From: Deltaproteobacteria bacterium
GTDB lineage: Bacteria > Myxococcota_A > Polyangia > HGW-17
NCBI GenBank assembly: GCA_003249585.1
Contig: QKIM01000260.1
Location: 1-7,056, forward strand
Reading direction: 5' to 3'
Length of the DNA: 7,056 nt
Shown: positions 1 to 4,979 of the stretch, piece by piece
How the letters are laid out: every line of letters begins with the position of its first letter
Numbering within the stretch: position 1 is the stretch's first letter
Notes under the pieces: model-generated
What the model was told of the DNA's origin: nothing
Databases searched by the model: none
The model's input: the letters and a program-made list of their open reading frames with translations, nothing else
Translations under genes and position numbers: made by a program

Positions 1-261
1 GATGACGACCACGGGGATGAGGGGAAACGCCTCCTTCATGCCCCGGATCAACTGCTTGCCATCCATCTGCGGCATGGCGAGATCCGTCAGCACGATATCG
101 GGGGCGGTGTCCCGGATCATGACCATGGCCTCACTGCCGTTGGCCGCCGTCCTGACCCCAAAGCCCAGATCCTCGAACAGCACGGAGAGGCTGCGCCGCA
201 TGCCGGGTTCGTCGTCGACGATCAGGATCTGTCTCAAGGGGACGGCATCTGCGCTGTTCAT
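1..261 (-). CDS. Response regulator receiver domain, 3' end cut by window edge
   Basis: The first 87 residues of a two-component receiver domain are visible and the C-terminus lies outside the window. The acidic pocket Asp16-Asp17 follows the first beta strand (QILIVDDEP). The phosphoacceptor is Asp60 in the strand IVLTDLAMPQMDG, and the visible part ends at the beta-4 strand (IPVVVI) just before the expected switch Thr. The ATG at 261 is chosen because AAGGA (273-269) sits 7 nt upstream. It lies 132 bp downstream of the histidine kinase on the same strand, so it is probably the kinase's cognate receiver (inference from context). Whether an output domain follows (DNA-binding, NtrC-like AAA+ or none) cannot be seen. 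The gap before it holds a small inverted repeat, AACTG-CGT-CAGTT at 292-304, which could be a binding site but is short enough to be chance. Confidence 0.93.
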   Translation of the reverse strand, partial: MNSADAVPLRQILIVDDEPGMRRSLSVLFEDLGFGVRTAANGSEAMVMIRDTAPDIVLTDLAMPQMDGKQLIRGMKEAFPLIPVVVI

Positions 262-393
262 CTGGCGTTCCTTAGCATACGCAGCACCTCGAACTGCGTC
301 AGTTTGTGATATGAATCCGCGCCTGTGGAGCCGACGAATTCCACGAGGGCCGGGCAAAAGCAGGCGGGAACAGCCCGAGAATGGACAGGCAGG

Positions 394-1956
394 CTAGCCA
401 TCGTGAGCCTCCGTGGTCGGGGCGCTGTCGCCCGCCGCACGCTCCAGCGGGATGCGGATGGTGAAGGTGGTCCCCTTCCCGGGCACCGAGGAGAGCTCCA
501 GCTGTCCCTTGTGGTGGATGGTGATGATCATGTAGGAGACGGAGAGGCCGAGCCCCGTTCCCTCGCCCACGGGCTTGGTGGTGAAGAAGGGCTCGAAGAC
601 CCGCTTGCGCACGCTCTCGGCGATCCCGGGACCGTTGTCGGTGACGGTGATGACCGCCCATGGCTCCTGCCGCTCGGTCCGGATCGTCAGTTTCGGCGGC
701 CGGCCGCCTGCGGCGGCGGACAGCGTCGGTTGTCTCTGTGCGCCGCCTGCGGCGGCAGACAGCGCCGGTTGTCTCTGTGCGCCGCCTACGGCGGTGGACA
801 GCGCCTGAGCACTGTTTTTAAACAGGTTGAGCAGGACCTGTTCGAACTCGATCCGGATGAGGGGCACGCTGGCGAGCCCCTCGGCGAAGTCGGTCTCGAG
901 CTGGATATTTTTGAAATCATATTTCTTTTTGAGATCGTAGTCGCTTCGGGCCAGGGCGATGGTGTCGGTGATCACCCGGGCCAGATCCTCGGGGATCATC
1001 CCGGACTCGGTGCGCCGGCTGAACTGCAGCATGTTCTCCACGATCTCCGAGGCGCGACGCCCCCCGATCTCGATGTCCCTGAGGAACTCGAGGATGCTCC
1101 GCCTCTCAAGGTAGGCTCGGACCGCGTCGAGGGAGGTCCCGCACTCGCGGGCCGCCGCCTCGTTGGCGGGCAGGTCGTCGGAGACCCGCCTCAGGATGTT
1201 CTGGACCGACAGCAGGATGACGCCGATGGGGTTGTTGATCTCGTGGGCCATCCCCGCCGCCAGGCCGCCCACGGACATCATCTTCTCCGTCTGCACCATG
1301 ACGTTCTCGATGCGGGCGCGTTCGGTGACGTCGTCGAGGCGGATGACCGCCCCCTGCACACCGTTCTCCACGAGGGGATAGATGGTGAGATCGTCGAAAC
1401 GGGTCTCCCCGTCCAGATTCCTGGGAATCCGCGGCTCAACGTACACCTTCCCCTGCTCGACAGCGTACCTGAGGTGTTCGAGTTGATCGGACAGCAGCGG
1501 ATACACCTCGGACAGCGCCTGCCCCTTGGCCTCCTCGAGCCGCAGCCCGGTCTTCTGGGCCGCCGTCGAGTTCCACTGGGTGACCCGCCCCCTGGCGTCG
1601 ACGCCCACCAGCATGGAGGGCATGGAGTCGAAGACGTTGGTCAGGTAGTTGCGCAGGTGCTTCACCTCGGCGAAGCCCAGCTCCTGCAGAAAGATGAAGA
1701 TGACGAAAAAGTAGAAGACCGGCAGAAACAGGGCCGAGTAGTCCTCCATGGTGTCGAGCACGGCGGTGATCCTGAGCCACTCCAGGGAGTTGCTGAGGCT
1801 GTTGAACATCAGTAGAAGGACGATCATCCACACCATCCATTTGACCCGCGAACCGACAATCCCCTCTCGCCCGAAGAACAGATACCAGGCGGCGACCAGC
1901 AGCGCCGCGAGGGAGACGAGATCCATATAGGGGATGGCCTTCGTCAACGTGTTCAT
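394..1956 (-). CDS. Membrane-anchored PAS sensor histidine kinase with a repeat insertion in the ATPase domain
   Basis: This is a 520-residue sensor kinase that should autophosphorylate on His and pass phosphate to a receiver, probably the one encoded next. Three hydrophobic helices (about 12-28, 38-54 and 75-93) anchor it with almost no periplasmic sensor loop. A PAS-like domain follows (about 102-212, [14 protein letters not shown]). The HisKA H-box is GMAHEINNP with His238. The ATPase domain has the N-box [10 protein letters not shown] (377-386), G1 DNGPGI (440-445), F-box FEPFFTTK (454-461) and G2 GEGTGLGLS (464-472), so all catalytic boxes are intact. Between N-box and G1 sits a repetitive insert (387-419) rich in Ala/Gly/Gln encoded by a 39-bp tandem repeat. 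The ATG at 1956 is preferred over one at 1995 because it forms an ATGA overlap with the stop of the upstream small membrane protein, which implies translational coupling. The signal sensed is unknown; the small upstream protein or the membrane helices may take part. Confidence 0.95.
   Translation of the reverse strand: MNTLTKAIPYMDLVSLAALLVAAWYLFFGREGIVGSRVKWMVWMIVLLLMFNSLSNSLEWLRITAVLDTMEDYSALFLPVFYFFVIFIFLQELGFAEVKHLRNYLTNVFDSMPSMLVGVDARGRVTQWNSTAAQKTGLRLEEAKGQALSEVYPLLSDQLEHLRYAVEQGKVYVEPRIPRNLDGETRFDDLTIYPLVENGVQGAVIRLDDVTERARIENVMVQTEKMMSVGGLAAGMAHEINNPIGVILLSVQNILRRVSDDLPANEAAARECGTSLDAVRAYLERRSILEFLRDIEIGGRRASEIVENMLQFSRRTESGMIPEDLARVITDTIALARSDYDLKKKYDFKNIQLETDFAEGLASVPLIRIEFEQVLLNLFKNSAQALSTAVGGAQRQPALSAAAGGAQRQPTLSAAAGGRPPKLTIRTERQEPWAVITVTDNGPGIAESVRKRVFEPFFTTKPVGEGTGLGLSVSYMIITIHHKGQLELSSVPGKGTTFTIRIPLERAAGDSAPTTEAHDG
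703..805. repeat. 39-bp in-frame tandem repeat (about 2.6 copies) inside the kinase gene
   Basis: Two full 39-bp units (703-741 and 742-780) differ at only two positions, and a third copy (781-805) is cut after 25 bp with a few more differences. The unit is 13 codons long, so the kinase frame is kept and each unit adds a [11 protein letters not shown]-x-Leu-like block. Each unit begins with a hairpin-forming core, GCCGCC-TGC-GGCGGC (TAC loop and a G-T end pair in copy 3), and also contains GACA...TGTC arms. A 14-bp perfect palindrome, GGCGGCCGGCCGCC (695-708), overlaps its left edge. The palindromic core suggests either a small mobile palindromic element or a slippage-prone minisatellite. Confidence 0.9.
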
Positions 1957-2255
1957 GACCGGTCCGATCTTCGTCCGAAGACGCTGCGACTCCACAGGGC
2001 CAGCACGATGGCGCTCACGACGTAGCAGCTGTGTTCAAGGATGTTGCTCGCCTCGGCGAGTCCATGGAGGTGCAGGATCTGGTAGAAGACACCTTCAATG
2101 TTCGTGAAGAAGAACCCGGCGGTGAGGATGGAGAAGGAGATGAGGAAGAGCTTCCAGCCCGGAAAACGGCGACTCTGTGCGTAGGTCCCGACATAGAAGA
2201 TCAGCACGCCCAGCATCAGGATGAACACCACTATTTCATTTTGCTGAATTTCCAT
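1953..2255 (-). CDS. Small three-helix membrane protein coupled to the histidine kinase
   Basis: This 100-residue protein has three predicted membrane helices (about 7-25 VVFILMLGVLIFYVGTY, 34-53 and 72-93) and a basic C-terminus (GRRSDRS), but no catalytic motif. I do not recognise a named family. Residues likely within or near the membrane include Glu54, His62, His64, Glu74, His75 and Cys77, an unusual set of polar/ligand-type residues for such a small protein. The ATG at 2255 is preferred over a GTG at 2273 because GGGGA (2266-2262) lies 6 nt upstream of it. Its stop codon overlaps the kinase start (ATGA at 1956-1953), so the two are probably made in step and may act together as sensor and kinase (inference). 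It could also be a membrane part of the kinase that is separate in this lineage. Confidence 0.85.
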   Translation of the reverse strand: MEIQQNEIVVFILMLGVLIFYVGTYAQSRRFPGWKLFLISFSILTAGFFFTNIEGVFYQILHLHGLAEASNILEHSCYVVSAIVLALWSRSVFGRRSDRS

Positions 2256-2278
2256 TTGGGGTCCCCGGTTCACCGTCG

Positions 2279-2287
2279 ACTATACCA
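2279..2287 (-). promoter_or_regulatory. Candidate extended -10 element for the membrane protein-kinase operon
   Basis: On the minus strand TGGTATAGT (2287-2279) matches an extended -10 element (TGnTATAAT-like). It lies about 24 nt upstream of the ATG at 2255. No good -35 is found at 16-18 bp; TTGAAA at 2312-2307 is 22 bp away, too far. The surrounding gap (2256-2419) is more AT-rich than the genes and includes the perfect palindrome ATTTGCAAAT (2363-2372), so a regulator site is possible. This is motif matching only. Confidence 0.35.
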
Positions 2288-2419
2288 GTATTTTCCGTCC
2301 TGGGAATTTCAAATCTTCAGGCGCGACGGACACTCGGGGACCACAGGATCCAGCTTGCAGTTATTTGCAAATATTATCGGCAGGATACAGATTTCCCCGG
2401 GTCGTCGGGGCGAAGCGGG

Positions 2420-3790
2420 TCAGGGCTTCCGGGGCGGCGTGTTCCGGGGGTGGCACGTACAGCCGGGGATGACGGCGCGCGAGTAGCAGCAGCGCGGCAG
2501 ACGTCCGCGGGGGTGGATGACGGCACGCGAGATGGGCCGGCGGGGCCGGATGATGGCCCGGGTGACGATGCGGGGATCGCGCGTCGTGCCGGTCCTGACG
2601 ACATAACCCGGCTGCACGGGCTCCCTCGGTTGCGCGTCGGGACTCGCGGGCAGCGCAGGTCTCGTGCCGTTGTCGGCGGCGGTGCGGGCCGCGGGAGGCA
2701 GAGAAGGATTCGTCTGCCGAGGCGGCGCGCTGGTGGAACAGGAGAACAGCGAGGAGAGGAGCACCGTGGAGGCGAAGGAGGCCACCTTGAGCAGCCGCTC
2801 CCACCGCAGGGCCCTGGATCTGGAATGGAGGACATAGGCGGCCATGGACCGAACCGGACGGGTCAGCGCGAGCGCATGACAGCCCCGCATCGGTCGGCCA
2901 TTTGCATCCTCGAAGGGGACCACCTGACGGGCCAGACCGGCGCAGGTCGAAGCCGTGGCGGCCCAAAGCGACTCGAGCCGACCGGGGGACCAGCGCTCGG
3001 CGGTCTCGCCCACGGGGAGCATCATGCAGCCCTTGAGGCGACCTGCGGCGGTGATGCCGGCAACGGAGATCCCAGCGCCACAGCCCGTGAAGCCGCCCTG
3101 TCCACCGGTCCCCCTTCGCCTGAGGGCTTCCAGCTCGCCTCCGTAGCCGATGTTGTCGCCGATGAGGAGCTCCCGGTGGCGCCTCCCGAGCTGCACGAGG
3201 GCGCTGCCCACGGCGGGCATGTGCTGAGGTTCGAGCCACCGGTCCGAGGTGTCGGTGGGGGTCCCCAGCCACACGTACCAGTAGTCGGGGTGCACAGCGC
3301 GCACCGTGGGGGAGAGGGCCGTGAAGGCCCGGTGGTTGGCGGCGAGCAGTGTGGTGAGCACGCCGGAGCGCATCCCGGCCCGACGGATGGCGGCGAGACT
3401 CTCGAGGGCCCGGTCGAAGGTACCCGAGACGCCCCGCAGGCCGTCGTGCACCTCCCGGGGACCGTCCAGACTGACCCAGATCAGCCCCACACCCGCCTCC
3501 CCCAGCCGCCAAAGGAGCGCCTCGTCCAGGTGGGTGCCGTTGGTGATGATCTGCACGGCAACGCCGTGGCCCGTGAGGATGGCGGCCAGCTCGGGGAGCA
3601 GCGGATGGAGGGTCGGCTCTCCCCCGGTGAGCGAGACGACCTCGGGGTGGCGCTGCCCCAGCTCACGGGCCAGGGCGCGGAGCGCTTCGGGGGAGAGGTC
3701 TTCCGCCCCGCTCTTGGAAGCGTTGCAGTGAGGGCAGTGGAGGTTGCAGGTGGAGGTGATCTCCCACTCGACGCGCTGGGCAAAGGGCAT
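2420..3790 (-). CDS. Radical SAM/SPASM protein with lipoprotein-like hydrophobic segment and Pro/Arg/Cys-rich tail
   Basis: The protein has 456 residues. The radical SAM 4Fe-4S site is Cys15-x3-Cys19-x2-Cys22 (TCNLHCPHC), followed by the SAM-binding GGEP motif (56-59), ITNGT (82-86) and VSLDG (106-110). A SPASM-type region begins with Cys237 (CGAGISVAGITAAGRLKGC, ending at Cys255), as in enzymes that modify peptides or proteins. The second SPASM cluster looks depleted: only Cys283 and Cys304 (RGCHALAL) remain where relatives usually show CxxC, CxxGC and a late Cys. The chain then continues without a stop into a basic stretch, a hydrophobic segment ending LLSSLFSC (Cys351, near-lipobox), and a 105-residue Pro/Arg-rich tail with Cys434, 435, 444 and 446. 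The ATG at 3790 is chosen for AGGAG (3802-3798) 7 nt upstream and because the motif start fits the family. The substrate is unknown. The 226-residue protein upstream is the nearest candidate partner. A frameshift within the tail cannot be excluded because other frames are also open there. Confidence 0.88.
   Translation of the reverse strand: MPFAQRVEWEITSTCNLHCPHCNASKSGAEDLSPEALRALARELGQRHPEVVSLTGGEPTLHPLLPELAAILTGHGVAVQIITNGTHLDEALLWRLGEAGVGLIWVSLDGPREVHDGLRGVSGTFDRALESLAAIRRAGMRSGVLTTLLAANHRAFTALSPTVRAVHPDYWYVWLGTPTDTSDRWLEPQHMPAVGSALVQLGRRHRELLIGDNIGYGGELEALRRRGTGGQGGFTGCGAGISVAGITAAGRLKGCMMLPVGETAERWSPGRLESLWAATASTCAGLARQVVPFEDANGRPMRGCHALALTRPVRSMAAYVLHSRSRALRWERLLKVASFASTVLLSSLFSCSTSAPPRQTNPSLPPAARTAADNGTRPALPASPDAQPREPVQPGYVVRTGTTRDPRIVTRAIIRPRRPISRAVIHPRGRLPRCCYSRAVIPGCTCHPRNTPPRKP
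2468..2557. repeat. Imperfect short repeats in the tail of the radical SAM gene
   Basis: The motif GATGACGGC or GATGATGGC recurs at 2468, 2516 and 2549, with related flanks (ACGCGAG or GCGCGAG after the first two). The spacings of 48 and 33 bp are multiples of three. On the coding strand they give the recurring peptide RAVI or RAII (SRAVIPG, SRAVIHP, TRAIIRP). This suggests the tail grew by internal duplication. The copies are degenerate, so the case is moderate. Confidence 0.5.
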
Positions 3791-3830
3791 GGCGGCTCTC
3801 CTGGTTGCAAGAAACAGTGTGTACTGAGGT

Positions 3831-3859
3831 GAGATAGTGCACGGGGACCCCGCTGTCAA
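3831..3859 (-). promoter_or_regulatory. Candidate sigma-70-type promoter for the radical SAM gene
   Basis: On the minus strand a perfect TTGACA (3859-3854) is followed after 17 bp by TATCTC (3836-3831), a -10 box with only its first three bases matching TATAAT. Initiation would fall around 3824, giving a leader of about 34 nt before the ATG at 3790. The spacer contains the inverted repeat CGGGG-A-CCCCG (3842-3852), which could serve as an operator. If real, the radical SAM gene can be transcribed apart from the 226-residue gene ending at 3899. Confidence 0.45.
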
Positions 3860-3898
3860 TCCAACCGCCGCACCCCCCAAAGTCATTCCACAGGAATA

Positions 3899-4579
3899 TC
3901 ACACGAACTGCTCGAAAAACTGCACGCCGAACTGGCTCCCCTCCAGGTACTCCTGGGTCGGGAGAGGCTCCCGTGTGCACTGGGACGAGGCCGAGAGGGC
4001 GCTGAGCACATCGAAAAAGATGGCCGGCGCCACGTGGTAGGTGAGGAACCCGCCGTAGCGGGCGCACTGATGGACCACGTGGGACTGACCGGTCCCCATG
4101 GAGACGACCTGGAGCGCCCAGTCGTGCACGATCCGGGCCCGGCCGATGGGCCAGATGAACTTCAGGGCCTTGACAGCCCGGGCCACCTGACGGTCGGCCT
4201 TGAGCACCGCCGCCAGCGACTCCTCGGTCTTCCACTTGCGGCCCCAGAAGAACCCCTTCCTGAGCAGCATGGGCGCCTCGAAGGCCCCGTCCAGGACGGC
4301 GTGGAACTCGCCGGGCAGACAGACATACCCCTCGTAGGGCTGAAAGAGCGTGACGCGCTGGCCGTCGTGCTCCATGGTGTACCGCTGGTACACGGTCACC
4401 TTGGTCTTGCCGCCGAAGATGGACTTGAGAGTCCCCGAGATCGCCCCGGCGCTCCTGTCCTCCGTGAGGACCACCTCTTCGAAGTCGGTCACCTCGATGC
4501 CGGCCTTGCCGCACTCCTTGTAGATGGACTCCTTCTGGCGTTCGAGCCCCGCCTGGACATTCTTCTCGAAACGATTCAT
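3899..4579 (-). CDS. Hypothetical protein of 226 residues, family not recognised
   Basis: I do not recognise this protein. The ATG at 4579 has a very good ribosome site, GAGGAG (4591-4586), 6 nt upstream; an in-frame GTG at 4633 has none. The N-terminus (1-30) is charged and likely helical (RFEKNVQAGLERQKESIYKE). A middle part has alternating beta-like strands (KVTVYQRYTMEHDGQRVTLF, 60-79). A later part is aromatic and hydrophobic (KALKFIWPIGRARIVHDWALQVVS, TYHVAPAIFFDVLSALSA) but shows no clear membrane helix. Cysteines are at 23, 87, 172 and 201; His and Trp residues cluster at 143-188. There is no signal peptide, so it is probably cytoplasmic. It lies 108 bp upstream of the radical SAM gene on the same strand and diverges from the SulP gene. 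A role as substrate or partner of the radical SAM enzyme is possible but rests only on position. Confidence 0.8.
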   Translation of the reverse strand: MNRFEKNVQAGLERQKESIYKECGKAGIEVTDFEEVVLTEDRSAGAISGTLKSIFGGKTKVTVYQRYTMEHDGQRVTLFQPYEGYVCLPGEFHAVLDGAFEAPMLLRKGFFWGRKWKTEESLAAVLKADRQVARAVKALKFIWPIGRARIVHDWALQVVSMGTGQSHVVHQCARYGGFLTYHVAPAIFFDVLSALSASSQCTREPLPTQEYLEGSQFGVQFFEQFV

Positions 4580-4690
4580 GACGTTCTCCTCGTGGTGTAT
4601 GACCTCGGAAGGCCCCATGGTGACACAGAGCACCCTCGCCTGTCAATCGCCGGCCGCTCGACCCGGAGCATGACAATGCCCGCATCAGGA

Positions 4691-4782
4691 GGGCGCGGCT
4701 CGCCTTGCCCGGAGGGCAGGACACGTCCTGCCCGTACGAAATGCCGTGGCACGTTGATGGGCGCGGCTCGCCTTGCCCGTAC
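4691..4782. repeat. Cluster of three palindromic GC-rich repeat units (REP/MITE-like)
   Basis: A 21-bp sequence starting GGGCGCGGCTCG and ending TTGCCCG is repeated perfectly at 4691-4711 and 4759-4779. Between them lies a related unit, GGGCAGGACACGTCCTGCCC (4714-4733), whose 9-bp arms pair perfectly around AC. The second and third units are both followed by GTAC (to 4737 and 4782). The flanking units are themselves imperfect palindromes (GGGC/GCCC outer and GGC/GCC inner arms). The first two units abut with 2 bp between them; the third follows after 21 bp. Such short GC-rich palindromes in intergenic DNA resemble repetitive extragenic elements that occur many times per genome; copy number elsewhere cannot be seen here. 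Confidence 0.8.
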
Positions 4783-4962
4783 ACAGGGATGTCCAGGGGC
4801 AGGGCCCTGGAGAGCCCGGGAAAAAAATCTGCTCGACAAGGCCCGGGGCGAGGTTTACACTTTTCACGATTCGCACGCAGCTGCGCCCGGGTGGAGCGCG
4901 CCGGCATCGGCAGACAGGGCCGATCCGCCGGGAAGCGCTCCGGTTTGCAGGCGCCAATGGCC

Positions 4963-4968
4963 AGGAGG
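4963..4968 (+). promoter_or_regulatory. Ribosome binding site of the SulP gene
   Basis: A full AGGAGG stands 11 nt before the ATG at 4980. The spacing is longer than the usual 5-9 nt, but no better start codon lies nearer in the same frame, and the protein begins with a short polar leader before the first transporter helix, as expected. Confidence 0.7.
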
Positions 4969-4979
4969 AACCCTCTCCC

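Larger units (their letters stand above)
4580..4979. other. Divergent intergenic region (400 bp) with repeats and promoter traces
   Basis: No convincing gene is seen here. It separates the minus-strand 226-residue gene from the plus-strand SulP gene and should hold both promoters. On the minus strand TTGACA occurs at 4646-4641, but the sequence at the right distance is not a good -10. On the plus strand an AT-richer patch (GAGGTTTACACTTTTCACG, about 4850-4868) lies 110-130 bp before the SulP start; no clear box pair could be assigned. A hairpin-capable CCAGGG-GCAGGG-CCCTGG (4793-4810) and two CCCGGG palindromes flanking AAAAAAATC (4815-4847) are present. The most distinct content is the palindromic repeat cluster at 4691-4782. 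Confidence 0.6.

Noticed and set aside
703..805. CRISPR-like array
   Set aside because: Units are contiguous with no unique spacers and lie inside a coding frame, so this is a tandem repeat.
325..1815. A 496-residue plus-strand open frame opposite the kinase
   Set aside because: The kinase on the minus strand has every expected motif. This frame reads as low-complexity shadow with no domain.
2395..2410. Hairpin CCCCG...CGGGG after the radical SAM stop as a terminator
   Set aside because: The stem is only 5 bp and on the coding strand it is followed by AAATCTG rather than a run of T.
2420..2845. A separate lipoprotein gene starting at the ATG at 2845
   Set aside because: No ribosome site precedes it and the frame is continuous with the SPASM region, so a single protein is the simpler reading; a separate product is not excluded.
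2450..3832. A 460-residue plus-strand open frame opposite the radical SAM gene
   Set aside because: The minus strand has clear CxxxCxxC and GGEP motifs; the plus frame is Gly/Arg/Glu-rich shadow.
3885..3897. Inverted repeat ATTCC-ACA-GGAAT after the 226-residue gene as a terminator
   Set aside because: The 5-bp AT-containing stem lacks a following T run.
4746..4761. Sigma-54-like site (TGGCACG followed by TGGGC)
   Set aside because: The -12 part does not match TTGC well, and the site lies within the repeat cluster.
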